A stretch of 64,000 bases of DNA from Pseudomonas sp. CFBP13508 (GCF_005233515.1 NZ_QFZZ01000004.1:1-64000); one strand, 5' to 3'; positions 17,416-28,572 are shown, counted from the stretch's first letter. Numbers and translations: made by a program. The notes: generated by a model from the letters alone, not told the origin.

Positions 17416-19338
17416 ATGACCCTGCTCAAATTCAGCGATGTGTCCCTTGCGTTCGGCGCTATGCCGTTGTTGGACAAGGTGTCCTGGCAGATCGCCCGTG
17501 GTGAGCGGGTGTGCATCATCGGCCGCAATGGCACTGGCAAGTCCAGCATGATGAAACTGGTCAAGGGCGACCAGAAGCCCGATGACGGCTCGGTGTGGCG
17601 TGCCCCCGGTCTGAAAATCGGCGAACTGCCGCAAGAATTGCCAGTGGCCGACGACCGGACGGTATTCGACGTGGTCGCTGAAGGCCTCGACGGTGTAGGC
17701 GCCTTGCTCGCCGAATACCATCACCTGAGCCAGAACATCGTCACCGACGCCGATCTGGACAAGCTGATGCACGTCCAGCACGACCTTGAAGCCCGTGACG
17801 GCTGGCGCTTGCAGACGCTGGTCGACAGCACCCTGAGCCGCCTGCAACTGCCGGCCGACAAGACCCTCGCCGAGCTGTCCGGCGGCTGGCGTCGCCGCGT
17901 GCTGCTGGCGCAGGCGCTGGTCTCCGAACCGGACCTGCTGCTGCTCGACGAACCGACCAACCACCTGGACATCGGTGCGATTGCCTGGCTCGAAGAGGCG
18001 CTGAAAGATTTCCAGGGCGCCGTGCTGTTCATCACGCACGACCGTTCCTTCCTGCAAAACCTCGCCACGCGCATTCTCGAACTGGATCGCGGCGGCCTGA
18101 TTGACTGGAACGGCGACTACGCCAGTTTCCTCGTGCACAAAGAAGCTGCGCTGGCTGCTGAAGAAACCGCCAACGCGCTGTTCGACAAGCGACTTGCTCA
18201 GGAAGAAGTGTGGATCCGTCAGGGTATCAAGGCCCGGCGTACCCGTAACGAAGGTCGCGTGCGCGCGCTGAAAGCCCTGCGCGTTGAGCGCAGTGAGCGT
18301 CGCGAGCGTACCGGCAAGGCCAACATCCAGCTGGAAACCGCGGACAAGTCCGGCAAACAGGTGATGGTCCTCGAGAACGTGAGCTTCGCGCATCCGGGCG
18401 GGCCGTTCCTGATCAAGGATTTCTCCATGGTCCTGCAGCGCGGCGACCGTATCGGTCTGCTCGGCGCCAACGGTACCGGCAAGACCACCCTGTTGAAACT
18501 GATGCTCAGCGGTCTGCAACCGACCAGCGGTAAAGTGGAAGAGGGCACACGCATCGACGTGGCGTACTTCGACCAGTTGCGCCATCAGCTGGATCTGGAA
18601 AAAACCGTGATCGACAACGTCGCCGAAGGTCGCGACTTTATCGATATCGACGGTCAGAGCCGCCATGTGCTGAGCTATCTCGGTGATTTCCTGTTCAGCC
18701 CGCAGCGTGCGCGTACGCCGGTCAAGGCGTTGTCCGGTGGCGAGCGTGCGCGTCTGTTGCTGGCGAAGCTGTTCAGTAAACCGGCGAACCTGCTGGTACT
18801 CGACGAACCGACCAACGACCTCGATGTGGAAACCCTCGAGCTGCTCGAAGAAGTGCTGCTGACTTTCAACGGCACCGTGTTGATGGTCAGCCACGACCGG
18901 GCATTCCTCGATAACGTGGTGACCAGCACCCTGGTCTTCGAAGGCGAAGGCAAGGTTCGTGAATATGTCGGCGGCTATCAGGACTGGATCCGTCAGGGCG
19001 GCTCGCCGCGTCTGTTGGGTGTGACTGAAAGCAAGTCGGGCAAGGCTGACCTGAATTCGGCGGTGGTTACCGCTGAGCCGGCTCCGGTGGCTGCGCTTGC
19101 CGCTGCTGCTCCGGTTGCCAAGAAGAAACTCAGCTACAAGCTGCAGCGTGAGCTGGAAGCCTTGCCGGGCGACATCGACGCCAAGGAGCAGCAGATCGCC
19201 GCGGTTGAAGCGGAAATGGCTGAAGCCGGTTTTTACCAGCGTCCGCCGGCGGAAACGGCCAAAGTGATTGCTTCGCTGGAGCAATTGCAGGCCGAGCTGG
19301 ATGCGTTGGTGGAGCGTTGGGCCGAGCTGGATGCCTGA
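17416..19338 (+). CDS. uup: ABC-F type ATPase Uup
   Basis: A 640-residue protein with two ABC ATPase domains and no membrane segment. Motifs are Walker A GRNGTGKSS and GANGTGKTT, signatures LSGGWRRRVLLAQAL and LSGGERARLLLAKL, and Walker B LLLLDEPTNHLD and LLVLDEPTNDLD. The linker between domains and the C-terminal coiled coil (KKKLSYKLQRELEALPGDIDAKEQQIAAVE) are typical of Uup, a ribosome- and DNA-associated ABC-F protein linked to ribosome assembly and limiting precise transposon excision. The ATG at 17416 follows TGGAGAAGCTC. It is divergent from slt; GTAGAATGCGC at 17381-17391 looks like its -10 box. Confidence 0.94.
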   Translation: MTLLKFSDVSLAFGAMPLLDKVSWQIARGERVCIIGRNGTGKSSMMKLVKGDQKPDDGSVWRAPGLKIGELPQELPVADDRTVFDVVAEGLDGVGALLAEYHHLSQNIVTDADLDKLMHVQHDLEARDGWRLQTLVDSTLSRLQLPADKTLAELSGGWRRRVLLAQALVSEPDLLLLDEPTNHLDIGAIAWLEEALKDFQGAVLFITHDRSFLQNLATRILELDRGGLIDWNGDYASFLVHKEAALAAEETANALFDKRLAQEEVWIRQGIKARRTRNEGRVRALKALRVERSERRERTGKANIQLETADKSGKQVMVLENVSFAHPGGPFLIKDFSMVLQRGDRIGLLGANGTGKTTLLKLMLSGLQPTSGKVEEGTRIDVAYFDQLRHQLDLEKTVIDNVAEGRDFIDIDGQSRHVLSYLGDFLFSPQRARTPVKALSGGERARLLLAKLFSKPANLLVLDEPTNDLDVETLELLEEVLLTFNGTVLMVSHDRAFLDNVVTSTLVFEGEGKVREYVGGYQDWIRQGGSPRLLGVTESKSGKADLNSAVVTAEPAPVAALAAAAPVAKKKLSYKLQRELEALPGDIDAKEQQIAAVEAEMAEAGFYQRPPAETAKVIASLEQLQAELDALVERWAELDA

Positions 19339-19352
19339 ATGCTCCTGATGTG

Positions 19353-19389
19353 AAAAAGCCCGGCGCTCAGTGATGAGCGCCGGGCTTTT
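19353..19389. terminator. uup terminator
   Basis: A sixteen-pair stem (AAAAGCCCGGCGCTCA with TGAGCGCCGGGCTTTT) around GTGA, flanked by A and T runs. Confidence 0.93.
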
Positions 19390-19426
19390 CATATGTAACG
19401 CGATCTACAGGCTGGAACAGGTCACC

Positions 19427-19516
19427 TGTGGGAGCGAGCCTGCTCGCGAAAGCGGTGTGTCAGGCAGCACTGATGTTGTATGTGCTGACGTATTCGCGAG
19501 CAGGCTCGCTCCCACA
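19427..19516. repeat. REPIN-like pair, GTGGGAGCGAGC family
   Basis: TGTGGGAGCGAGCCTGCTCG on the left and CGAGCAGGCTCGCTCCCACA on the right, about 50 bp apart, between the convergent genes uup and uspA. Confidence 0.9.
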
Positions 19517-19530
19517 AAGAGCAAGACAAG

Positions 19531-19968
19531 TCAGCGTTTGACCAGGTGCACCGCCAGTACGTCGCAAGGCGCGCCGTGCAGTACGTCATTCGCGGTCGAG
19601 CCGAGCAACAGTGCCAGGCCATGACGACCATGACTGCCAACCACGATCAGATCGCAAGTCTGTTCCTTGGCAAAATGATGGATCTCCTGGCGGGGCTGGC
19701 CGTAGGTCAGATGGCAATTGGCGCCTCCGAGCTCGGGATATTTCATTTTCAGTTTTTCAAGGCGTTCCTTGGCCTGATCGAACTGTTGTTGTTGCAGTTG
19801 TGACAGGTCCATTGGCACGTCGCCACCGAAGGCCATGGCCATAGGTTCAACGATATGCACCAGCGACAACTTGGCACCGTTGCTCACCGACAGCTCGCGG
19901 GCGCGGTGGATCACAGGGTCGCACTCTTCGGTCAGATCTACGGCGACCAGTATGTGGTGGTAGGGCAT
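19531..19968 (-). CDS. uspA: universal stress protein, UspA family
   Basis: A 145-residue Usp-domain protein. The N-terminus MPYHHILVAVDLTEECDPVI is typical. The ATP-binding signature is visible at the C-terminus as VVGSHGRHGLALLLGSTANDVLHGAPCDVLAV, split as GxxG and GST. Such proteins form dimers and promote survival under starvation or membrane stress; the precise role is unknown. GGAGGAG lies eight bases before the ATG. It is convergent with uup and divergent from the hypothetical gene at 20072. Confidence 0.93.
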   Translation of the reverse strand: MPYHHILVAVDLTEECDPVIHRARELSVSNGAKLSLVHIVEPMAMAFGGDVPMDLSQLQQQQFDQAKERLEKLKMKYPELGGANCHLTYGQPRQEIHHFAKEQTCDLIVVGSHGRHGLALLLGSTANDVLHGAPCDVLAVHLVKR

Positions 19969-20071
19969 GAGGTGCTCCTCCTGAGGGTTCGATATTGGTA
20001 AGTATGGCTGGTTTCAAGCGCATTGGTTCGCTAGTGACACAATGGGCTCATCAAAAATCGGGAGTACAGAT

Positions 20072-20509
20072 ATGACGGTCTGGCTGGTGGTGTCAATCCT
20101 GCTGGTAGTTTTAAGTCCGCTGGCATGGTTGCGCCCATCGCGCACGCAGAGCGGGCGCATGGCCCTGCGCATGGAGGCGCGACGCATCGGCCTGGCCATG
20201 CAACTGGCGCCGCAGGAGTGGCCGCACTGGCTGCTGCCGGAGCCGCCGAATCCCTGCGCCCAGTACCACCGGCCCCGGCGGGGCAGTCAACCGGCGTGCT
20301 GGACCTATTGGCAGAAAACCCCGGGCGTGTGGGTCAATCAATGGCAAGAAGTCTGCGATGACCGGAGGCTGCTCGATTATTTCGAAAAATTGCCGGGCAA
20401 TGTTTTCAAGATCGAAGCGGACAAGCAGATGATCGCCTTGTACTGGGGCGAGAAGGGCGAGGCGACGGTTTTGCAGGATATCGATGCGACGCTGAAAGCG
20501 CTGGCGTGA
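20072..20509 (+). CDS. membrane-anchored conserved hypothetical protein
   Basis: A 145-residue protein with one N-terminal transmembrane helix (MTVWLVVSILLVVLSPLAWL) followed by a basic, tryptophan-rich soluble part (RPSRTQSGRMALRMEARRIG, then WPHWLLPEPPNPC and CWTYWQKTPGVW). Orientation by the positive-inside rule puts the soluble part in the cytoplasm. I recognise no domain; from memory a homologue sits at the same place near fadBA in P. aeruginosa. GGGAG seven bases before the ATG at 20072 fixes the start. It is divergent from uspA. Confidence 0.82.
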   Translation: MTVWLVVSILLVVLSPLAWLRPSRTQSGRMALRMEARRIGLAMQLAPQEWPHWLLPEPPNPCAQYHRPRRGSQPACWTYWQKTPGVWVNQWQEVCDDRRLLDYFEKLPGNVFKIEADKQMIALYWGEKGEATVLQDIDATLKALA

Positions 20510-20561
20510 TGCGCGGACTTTTCTCACTGCAACGGTGGGGAACGTCCGGCAGACGCGCAAT

Positions 20562-20587
20562 AAAAAGCCCGACATGATTCGTCGGGC
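20562..20587 (-). terminator. minus-strand intrinsic terminator
   Basis: On the minus strand GCCCGAC and GTCGGGC pair around a seven-base loop, followed by TTTTT. On the plus strand there is no T-tract, so it serves a leftward transcript, although no long gene points left here. See the small ORF at 20615-20767. Confidence 0.85.
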
Positions 20588-20614
20588 GGGTTGGCCAGGC
20601 AGGCCGGTAATCTC

Positions 20615-20767
20615 TTATGCGGCAGGCGCTGTGATCGCCCCGGCAAATTTCCTTGCAGCCTCCCCAGCGTAGCCTTCTGTACAGGGCTCGGCGGAAATTA
20701 GGGCGATTTTTCTAACTATTGATTCTATGAATGGCTCAACATCGAGACGGGTGTTGCTGCTCATCAT
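20615..20767 (-). CDS. candidate small protein, 50 residues, unknown function
   Basis: A minus-strand ORF in the long gap before fadB. It codes 50 residues: MMSSNTRLDVEPFIESIVRK, then IALISAEPCTEGYAGEAARK, then FAGAITAPAA. Its stop lies 28 bp before a strong terminator that works only for this strand, the main reason to take it as a gene. A longer version starting at 20794 adds MRLCSHFCT. There is no clear ribosome binding site at either start. The predicted product is a soluble helix-rich peptide with no motif I know. It could instead be a non-coding RNA that uses the same terminator. Confidence 0.45.
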   Translation of the reverse strand: MMSSNTRLDVEPFIESIVRKIALISAEPCTEGYAGEAARKFAGAITAPAA

Positions 20768-20816
20768 GGTGCAGAAATGACTGCAAAGTCGCATTTCAGC
20801 CCGAATTTAGGGCGAT

Positions 20817-20828
20817 TGACAATTGTCA
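20817..20828. promoter_or_regulatory. 12-bp perfect palindrome, possible operator
   Basis: TGACAATTGTCA is self-complementary. It lies in the region where both the minus-strand small ORF and fadBA must be controlled. A repeat of TTAGGGCGATT ends at its left edge (20807-20817) and another copy is at 20698-20708. No known regulator is assigned. Confidence 0.35.
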
Positions 20829-21034
20829 GAAATTCCGTGAAGGTGACGTACCCGAATCAAACGGGCGTATGAATTGAGCGTTTGTCTTACAGACTGCTCC
20901 TACAGAATCCCGACTATCGCGTTGGCGGGTGTGCCAGGCAGACGGTGTCAGTATCGACGAGCAAAGCGTCCTTCTGAGCCATAACCCTGCGTCCGACGTG
21001 TACTGTTCAGCTTCCATATCGTGGAGATCAGTTG

Positions 21035-23182
21035 ATGATTTACGAAGGTAAAGCCATCACGGTTAAAGCTCTTGAAAGTGGCATCGTCGAATTGAAATTC
21101 GACCTCAAGGGTGAGTCCGTCAACAAGTTCAACCGTCTAACCCTGAACGAACTGCGTCAGGCCGTAGACACCATCAAGGCAGATGCTTCGATCAAGGGCG
21201 TGATCGTCAGCAGCGGCAAGGACGTATTCATCGTCGGCGCCGACATCACCGAATTTGTCGACAACTTCAAGCTGCCGGATGCCGAGCTGGTTGCAGGCAA
21301 TCTCGAAGCCAACAAGATCTTCAGCGATTTCGAAGACCTCAACGTGCCAACCGTCGCGGCCATCAACGGCATCGCTCTCGGTGGCGGTCTGGAAATGTGC
21401 CTGGCCGCTGACTATCGCGTCATGTCCACCAAGGCCAAGATCGGTCTGCCGGAAGTCAAACTGGGCATCTACCCAGGCTTCGGCGGTACCGTACGTCTGA
21501 CACGCCTGATCGGTGTCGACAACGCCATCGAGTGGATTGCCGCTGGCAAGGAAAACCGCCCTGAAGACGCCCTGAAAGTCAGCGCCGTCGACGCCGTAGT
21601 CGCCCCTGAAAAATTGCAGGAAGCTGCCCTCGAGCTGATCAAGCGCGCCATCTCCGGCGAGTTCGATTACAAGGCCAAGCGTCAGCCGAAACTTGAAAAA
21701 CTCAAGTTGAACGCCATTGAGCAAATGATGGCTTTCGAAACCGCCAAAGGTTTCGTGGCTGGCCAGGCCGGCCCGAACTACCCGGCGCCGGTTGAAGCGA
21801 TCAAGACCATCCAGAAAGCCGCGAACTTTGGTCGCGACAAAGCGCTGGAAGTGGAAGCTGCAGGCTTCGTCAAACTGGCCAAGACTTCTGCCGCACAGAG
21901 CCTGATCGGCCTGTTCCTGAACGATCAGGAGCTGAAGAAAAAGGCCAAGGCCTATGACGAAATCGCCAAAGATGTGAAGCAGGCTGCCGTACTGGGCGCC
22001 GGCATCATGGGTGGCGGTATCGCCTATCAGTCGGCTTCCAAAGGCACGCCGATCCTGATGAAGGACATCAACGAGCACGGTATCGAGCAGGGTCTGGCCG
22101 AAGCCGCCAAGCTGCTGGTTGGCCGCGTTGACAAGGGTCGCATGACCGCTGCGAAGATGGCTGAAGTGCTCAACGGCATTCGTCCGACCCTGTCCTACGG
22201 CGACTTCGGTCACGTCGATCTGGTTGTCGAAGCTGTGGTCGAGAACCCGAAGGTCAAGCAAGCGGTACTGGCTGAAGTCGAAGACAAGGTCAAAGAGGAC
22301 ACCATCCTCGCGTCCAACACCTCGACCATTTCCATCAGCCTGCTGGCCAAGGCCCTCAAACGTCCGGAAAACTTCGTCGGCATGCACTTCTTCAACCCGG
22401 TGCACATGATGCCGCTGGTGGAAGTCATCCGGGGCGAGAAGTCCAGCGAACTGGCCATCGCCACCACCGTTGCCTACGCGAAGAAAATGGGCAAGAACCC
22501 GATCGTGGTCAATGACTGCCCGGGCTTCTTGGTCAACCGCGTGCTGTTCCCGTACTTCGGCGGTTTCGCCAAGCTGGTCAGCTCCGGTGTCGACTTCGTG
22601 CGTATCGACAAGGTCATGGAAAAATTCGGCTGGCCGATGGGCCCGGCATACCTGATGGACGTAGTTGGCATCGACACCGGTCACCACGGTCGTGACGTGA
22701 TGGCTGAAGGTTTCCCGGACCGCATGAAGGATGACCGTCGCTCGGCCATCGACGTGCTGTACGAAGCCAAGCGCCTGGGCCAGAAGAACGGCAAGGGCTT
22801 CTACGCCTACGAGGCCGACAAGAAAGGCAAGCAGAAGAAAGTCGCCGATCCGTCGGTACTCGAAGTGCTCAAGCCGATCGTTTACGAGCAGCGCGAAGTC
22901 ACTGACGAAGACATCATCAACTGGATGATGATCCCGCTGTGCCTGGAAACCGTGCGTTGCCTGGAAGACGGCATCGTTGAAACCGCCGCCGAAGCCGACA
23001 TGGGTCTGGTTTACGGTATCGGTTTCCCTCCATTCCGTGGCGGTGCGCTGCGCTACATCGATTCGATCGGTGTCGCCGAGTTCGTTGCCCTGGCTGACCA
23101 GTACGCTGATTTGGGCGCGCTGTACCACCCGACCGCGAAGCTGCGCGAAATGGCCAAAAACGGCCAGAGCTTCTTCGGTTAA
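21035..23182 (+). CDS. fadB: fatty acid oxidation complex, alpha subunit
   Basis: A 715-residue multifunctional beta-oxidation enzyme: enoyl-CoA hydratase/isomerase at the N-terminus and 3-hydroxyacyl-CoA dehydrogenase after about residue 310. The crotonase domain shows [13 protein letters not shown] and [19 protein letters not shown]. The NAD-binding site is [16 protein letters not shown], and [19 protein letters not shown] is the dehydrogenase signature. It forms an alpha2-beta2 complex with FadA, encoded 29 bp downstream. The start ATG follows GGAG by ten bases. The operon is probably under PsrA or fatty-acid control, but I found no clear PsrA box in the leader. Confidence 0.97.
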   Translation: MIYEGKAITVKALESGIVELKFDLKGESVNKFNRLTLNELRQAVDTIKADASIKGVIVSSGKDVFIVGADITEFVDNFKLPDAELVAGNLEANKIFSDFEDLNVPTVAAINGIALGGGLEMCLAADYRVMSTKAKIGLPEVKLGIYPGFGGTVRLTRLIGVDNAIEWIAAGKENRPEDALKVSAVDAVVAPEKLQEAALELIKRAISGEFDYKAKRQPKLEKLKLNAIEQMMAFETAKGFVAGQAGPNYPAPVEAIKTIQKAANFGRDKALEVEAAGFVKLAKTSAAQSLIGLFLNDQELKKKAKAYDEIAKDVKQAAVLGAGIMGGGIAYQSASKGTPILMKDINEHGIEQGLAEAAKLLVGRVDKGRMTAAKMAEVLNGIRPTLSYGDFGHVDLVVEAVVENPKVKQAVLAEVEDKVKEDTILASNTSTISISLLAKALKRPENFVGMHFFNPVHMMPLVEVIRGEKSSELAIATTVAYAKKMGKNPIVVNDCPGFLVNRVLFPYFGGFAKLVSSGVDFVRIDKVMEKFGWPMGPAYLMDVVGIDTGHHGRDVMAEGFPDRMKDDRRSAIDVLYEAKRLGQKNGKGFYAYEADKKGKQKKVADPSVLEVLKPIVYEQREVTDEDIINWMMIPLCLETVRCLEDGIVETAAEADMGLVYGIGFPPFRGGALRYIDSIGVAEFVALADQYADLGALYHPTAKLREMAKNGQSFFG

Positions 23183-23196
23183 GCGCCCCCAACTAG

Positions 23197-24387
<1,191 letters not shown>

Positions 24388-24405
24388 GCGTCTCGTCGAT
24401 GGAAG

Positions 24406-24435
24406 CCGGGGCCCAGTGCCCCGGTTTTTGTTTTT
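24406..24435 (+). terminator. fadBA operon terminator
   Basis: CCGGGGC and GCCCCGG pair around CCAGT and run into TTTTTGTTTTTGGG. Confidence 0.92.
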
Positions 24436-24482
24436 GGGTTTTTTATTTATTTTTTTGAAAAGATTTCAGTGAGGGCCGAAGC

Positions 24483-24719
24483 ATGCCGATACAACCTGGG
24501 CTCTACCAACATTACAAAGGTCCGCAATACCGTGTATTCAGTGTTGCGCGGCATTCCGAAACCGAAGAAGAAGTGGTCTTCTACCAAGCCCTGTATGGCG
24601 ATTACGGCTTTTGGGTGCGCCCGTTGAGCATGTTCGTCGAGTCGGTCGAGGTTGACGGCGAGCAGGTGCCGCGCTTTGCTTTGGTGCAAGCCGAACCGAG
24701 CCTTTTTGACAAGGTTTGA
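24483..24719 (+). CDS. DUF1653 domain protein
   Basis: A 78-residue single-domain protein. The DUF1653 pattern is complete: PGLYQHYKGPQYRVFSVARH, then VVFYQALYGDYGFWVRPLSMF. Such proteins are small all-beta folds of unknown function, widespread in proteobacteria. GTGAGGG lies a few bases before the ATG as a plausible ribosome binding site. The gene sits between fadA and topA, the place a homologue also holds in P. aeruginosa as I recall. Confidence 0.88.
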   Translation: MPIQPGLYQHYKGPQYRVFSVARHSETEEEVVFYQALYGDYGFWVRPLSMFVESVEVDGEQVPRFALVQAEPSLFDKV

Positions 24720-24833
24720 GGCGACTGCGCAGACAACCCTGCGCTTGACCTCACCTTGTATCAACTATATATAGCGGTGCCGCGTCAGGCGCCAACCGCC
24801 TTTCACTTCTAGAATTCAGGAATTTTCTGATCC

Positions 24834-27467
24834 ATGGGCAAATCGCTGGTCATTGTGGAATCCCCGGCTAAGGCCAAGACCATCAACAAGTATCTGGGTA
24901 ACCAATACGTGGTGAAGTCGAGTATCGGCCATATCCGAGACCTGCCCACCAGCGGTTCGGCTAGCGCCAGCAAAGAGCCAGCCGCCAAGCGCGGCAAGGC
25001 GGCTGCGGGCGAAGGTCCGGTGCTCTCGCCGAAAGAGAAAGCGCGCAAGCAGCTGGTCTCGCGCATGGGCGTTGATCCCGAGCACGGCTGGAAAGCCCAG
25101 TACGAGATCCTTCCCGGCAAAGAGAAGGTCATCGAAGAGCTGCGACGGCTCGCCAAGGATGCTGACACCATCTATCTCGCAACCGACTTGGATCGCGAGG
25201 GGGAAGCCATTGCCTGGCACCTGCGCGAAGCCATCGGTGGTGACGACAGCCGCTACAAGCGCGTGGTGTTCAACGAGATCACCAAGAAGGCGATTCAGGA
25301 AGCCTTCTCCGAGCCGGGCGAGCTGGACATTGATCGTGTCAACGCCCAGCAGGCGCGTCGTTTCCTCGACCGCGTCGTCGGCTACATGGTCTCGCCGCTG
25401 CTGTGGGCCAAGATCGCCCGTGGCCTGTCCGCCGGTCGCGTGCAATCGGTTGCCGTGAAACTGGTGGTCGAGCGTGAGCGCGAAATCCGTGCGTTCAATC
25501 CCGAAGAATACTGGGAAGTGCATGCTGATCTCGGCACTGCCAAAGGCTCGACCGTGCGTTTCGAAGTGGCTCGCGAAAAAGGCGAAGCCTTCAAGCCGCT
25601 GAACGAAGCCCAGGCCATGGCTGCGCTGGAGAAGCTCAAGTCCTCCAGCTACAGCATCGTCAAGCGCGAAGACAAACCGACCAGCAGCAAGCCATCGGCG
25701 CCGTTCATCACGTCGACCTTGCAGCAGGCTGCGAGCAACCGCCTCGGTTTCGGCGTGAAGAAAACCATGATGATGGCCCAGCGTCTGTACGAAGCCGGCT
25801 ACATCACTTACATGCGTACCGACTCGACCAATCTCTCGGCCGACGCCGTGGCGATGGCGCGCACTTACATCGAAGACGAGTTCGGCAAGAAGTACCTGCC
25901 GGAAACGCCGAACGTCTACAGCAGCAAGGAAGGCGCGCAAGAGGCTCACGAAGCGATTCGTCCGTCCGACGCCAACACTACGCCAAGCAAGCTGGCGGGC
26001 ATGGAGCGTGATGCCGAGCGTCTGTACGAACTGATCTGGCGCCAGTTCCTCGCCTGCCAGATGCTGCCGGCGCAGTACCTGTCGACCACCGTCAGCGTCG
26101 GCGCTGGCGACTTCGAGCTGCGCGCCAAGGGCCGTATCCTCAAGTTCGACGGTTACACCCGGGTGATGCCGCAGATTGCCAAGCCTGGCGATGATGACGT
26201 GCTGCCGGACATGGCCCAGGGCGATGTGATGAAGCTGATCAAGCTCGATCCGTCGCAGCATTTCACCAAGCCACCGGCGCGTTACTCCGAGGCCAGTCTG
26301 GTCAAGGAAATGGAAAAGCGCGGCATCGGTCGTCCTTCGACTTACGCTGCGATCATTTCGACCATTCAGGATCGCGGTTATGTGACCCTGCACAACCGTC
26401 GTTTCTACTCGGAAAAGATGGGCGACATCGTCACCGAGCGTCTGTCCGAGAGCTTCTCCAATCTCATGGACTACGGCTTCACCGCCGGCATGGAAGAGAA
26501 CCTCGATGACGTGGCGCAGGGCGAGCGCGACTGGAAAAATGTGCTGGACGAGTTTTACGGCGACTTCAAGAAGAAGCTCGAAGTAGCGGAAAACCCGGAA
26601 AGCGGCATGCGTGCCAACCAGCCGGTGATGACCGATATTCCGTGCACCACGTGCGGTCGTCCGATGCAGATTCGTACTGCCTCGACTGGCGTGTTCCTCG
26701 GCTGCTCGGGCTACAGCCTGCCGCCGAAAGAGCGCTGCAAGGCTACCGTCAACCTGGTGCCGGGCGATGAAATCGCAGCGGACGACGAGGGCGAATCGGA
26801 ATCGCTGGTATTGCGTGGCAAGCATCGCTGCCCGATCTGCAGCACGGCGATGGACGCCTATCTGCTGGACGAAAAGCGCAAGTTGCACATCTGCGGCAAC
26901 AACCCGGATTGCGCCGGTTACGAAATCGAAGAAGGCAGCTATCGCATCAAGGGCTATGAAGGTCCGAGTCTGGAATGCGATAAGTGCGGCAGCGAGATGC
27001 AGCTCAAGACCGGCCGTTTTGGCAAGTTCTTCGGTTGCACCAACCCGGAGTGCAAGAACACCCGCAAACTGCTGAAGAGCGGTGATGCGGCGCCGCCGAA
27101 GATGGATCCGGTGAAGATGCCTGAGCTGAAATGCGAAAAGGTCAACGACACCTACATCCTGCGCGATGGTGCGTCCGGTCTGTTCCTGGCCGCCAGTCAG
27201 TTCCCGAAAAACCGCGAGACTCGCGCTCCGCTGGTGATCGAGATTCTGCCGCACAAGGACGAGATCGATCCGAAGTACCACTTCCTGTGCGAGGCTCCGC
27301 AAAAGGATCCTGACGGTCTGCCAGCGGTCATTCGCTACAGCCGCAAGACCAAGGAGCAATACGTACAGACCGAAGTCGATGGCAAACCGACAGGCTGGAA
27401 GGCGTATTACGACGGTGGCAAGTGGACTGTTGAAGACAAGCGCAGCGCAAAGGCCAAGGCTGAGTAA
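24834..27467 (+). CDS. topA: DNA topoisomerase I
   Basis: An 877-residue type IA topoisomerase that relaxes negative supercoils. The TOPRIM domain starts at [17 protein letters not shown] and includes [13 protein letters not shown]. The active-site tyrosine is Y326 ([12 protein letters not shown], position 25809), with the basic R-T-D triad after it. The C-terminal third has three Cys4 zinc fingers ([26 protein letters not shown]) and a basic tail KRSAKAKAE. No strong ribosome binding site is obvious; the start is fixed by the conserved N-terminus. A long hairpin terminator follows. Confidence 0.97.
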   Translation: MGKSLVIVESPAKAKTINKYLGNQYVVKSSIGHIRDLPTSGSASASKEPAAKRGKAAAGEGPVLSPKEKARKQLVSRMGVDPEHGWKAQYEILPGKEKVIEELRRLAKDADTIYLATDLDREGEAIAWHLREAIGGDDSRYKRVVFNEITKKAIQEAFSEPGELDIDRVNAQQARRFLDRVVGYMVSPLLWAKIARGLSAGRVQSVAVKLVVEREREIRAFNPEEYWEVHADLGTAKGSTVRFEVAREKGEAFKPLNEAQAMAALEKLKSSSYSIVKREDKPTSSKPSAPFITSTLQQAASNRLGFGVKKTMMMAQRLYEAGYITYMRTDSTNLSADAVAMARTYIEDEFGKKYLPETPNVYSSKEGAQEAHEAIRPSDANTTPSKLAGMERDAERLYELIWRQFLACQMLPAQYLSTTVSVGAGDFELRAKGRILKFDGYTRVMPQIAKPGDDDVLPDMAQGDVMKLIKLDPSQHFTKPPARYSEASLVKEMEKRGIGRPSTYAAIISTIQDRGYVTLHNRRFYSEKMGDIVTERLSESFSNLMDYGFTAGMEENLDDVAQGERDWKNVLDEFYGDFKKKLEVAENPESGMRANQPVMTDIPCTTCGRPMQIRTASTGVFLGCSGYSLPPKERCKATVNLVPGDEIAADDEGESESLVLRGKHRCPICSTAMDAYLLDEKRKLHICGNNPDCAGYEIEEGSYRIKGYEGPSLECDKCGSEMQLKTGRFGKFFGCTNPECKNTRKLLKSGDAAPPKMDPVKMPELKCEKVNDTYILRDGASGLFLAASQFPKNRETRAPLVIEILPHKDEIDPKYHFLCEAPQKDPDGLPAVIRYSRKTKEQYVQTEVDGKPTGWKAYYDGGKWTVEDKRSAKAKAE

Positions 27468-27485
27468 GCGTTAGTCTGAACGGCG

Positions 27486-27527
27486 AAAAGGCCGCATGAA
27501 ACCTTGAGGGTTTCATGCGGCCTTTTT
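27486..27527 (+). terminator. topA terminator
   Basis: An eighteen-pair stem (AAAAGGCCGCATGAAACC with GGGTTTCATGCGGCCTTTT) around a short loop, with a T-run. Confidence 0.95.
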
Positions 27528-27611
27528 GTTTTGTGCTTGCGGTGGCATCGGCTGATCCACGACACTGTCCGACCTGTGTGAAGCAATTATTTCGTTGTGG
27601 AGGCTGCCGTC

Positions 27612-28136
27612 ATGGCCCACGAACTCTATACCCGCACCAACCAGAAGATCTATTTCGCCGGCCTGTCACTCGAGGCTCTGGCTCGTGCTGAAGAGGGGCG
27701 GGCGATGAATTCCCTGGCGCTGATCCAGGCCGGGCGCGAGTCGGCGCTGTTTCACCTCTACGGCGCACTGCTGGGTTTGTGTCATGAGATCGCCGGCTTT
27801 TATCGTCTGCCGCAGGCCAATTCGCCGAGGGCGGAGGAGTTGCTTAAGCGCGAAGTGCTGGAGTCCATCGCGATCCCGGAGCTGGCGGAAATGGTCGAGC
27901 TGGCCGGTAATCCGGAAACCTGGCTGGCGAAACTGCTGGCGGCGCACGCAGCACTGTTTCAGCCACCGAGGGCGCCACGCAAACCGAAAGGCGACGTGAC
28001 GCAGCCGCTGATTCAAGCGGTAAATCTTGATGAAGAAGAGGCGCCAGAAGAGTTGAGTCGAGATGAGCTGGAGAGCTGGCGGCAGCACCTGAAAGGTCTG
28101 GCCCTGCGTTTCCGCGAAGGCTTGAACGAGTGCTGA
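27612..28136 (+). CDS. conserved hypothetical protein (DUF6586-like)
   Basis: A 174-residue soluble protein starting MAHELYTRTNQKIYFAGLSL, with a predicted all-helical core (residues 10-110), a basic linker PPRAPRKPKGD and an acidic tail. It resembles a family found beside topA/lexA in pseudomonads, which I associate with DUF6586 without being able to check. GGAGG lies eight bases before the ATG at 27612; an upstream in-frame start at 27597 would place the ribosome binding site inside the gene and is rejected. No enzymatic motif is seen. Confidence 0.8.
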   Translation: MAHELYTRTNQKIYFAGLSLEALARAEEGRAMNSLALIQAGRESALFHLYGALLGLCHEIAGFYRLPQANSPRAEELLKREVLESIAIPELAEMVELAGNPETWLAKLLAAHAALFQPPRAPRKPKGDVTQPLIQAVNLDEEEAPEELSRDELESWRQHLKGLALRFREGLNEC

Positions 28137-28242
28137 GGTAGTTTGGCGCAGTGGCAATCTGAAACATGCTGCTGGTCAAGATCCTGAGCGAAGCTCGAAT
28201 GATGTCTATATAATCGCTGCCTTTCGTGGAGAACAGACCTAT

Positions 28243-28476
28243 ATGCCAACGTCCTTTCTAGAAATTGTCGAGTTACCAGACGGCCGAATCGAACTGCGCA
28301 GGGCTGAGGACGAAGGTTCTCTGGTGACGCTGGATTTCTCCGAGGATGCCAAGGCGTTCCTGCAAGGCCAGCACGTTGAAATCGCCAAAGCGATGTTGAG
28401 CGTTGGCGTGCAGATGGCGGGTCGTATGGTTGAAGGCGAGTTCGATAAGGATGAGGGGCCGCGGGTTCTTCATTGA
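28243..28476 (+). CDS. small conserved hypothetical protein
   Basis: A 77-residue acidic protein (MPTSFLEIVELPDGRIELRR at the start, GEFDKDEGPRVLH at the end). It has no signal peptide or membrane span. The first half predicts beta strands and the second a helix around EIAKAMLSVGVQMAGRMVEG. GTGGAG lies about ten bases before the ATG. It is convergent with sulA; a homologue at the same place between topA and sulA is familiar from P. aeruginosa. Function unknown. Confidence 0.8.
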   Translation: MPTSFLEIVELPDGRIELRRAEDEGSLVTLDFSEDAKAFLQGQHVEIAKAMLSVGVQMAGRMVEGEFDKDEGPRVLH

Positions 28477-28572
28477 TTCACGCTTTGGCCTTTGCTCGGT
28501 CGCTTGCGCTTCAGATCGGCTTCTCTGTCCCTGGAGAAGCCCTGCGCTTCACACAGCGCGCACTACCATCAA

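Noticed and set aside
17380..19392. A 670-codon ORF opposite uup
   Set aside because: Antisense shadow; it also runs through the uup terminator.
20858..20884. CAAAC and GTTTG near fadB as a PsrA box
   Set aside because: The half-sites are 17 bp apart, while PsrA boxes have a spacer of about 2-4 bp.
21137..23128. A 663-codon ORF opposite fadB
   Set aside because: Antisense shadow of the fully recognisable fadB.
24816..27359. A very long ORF on the strand opposite topA
   Set aside because: It mirrors topA codons in a GC-rich genome, has no family similarity or ribosome binding site, and topA is complete.
28477..28572. A hairpin GGCTTCTC/GAGAAGCC between the small gene and sulA as a terminator
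   Set aside because: It has no T-run on either strand, so I do not list it as a terminator.
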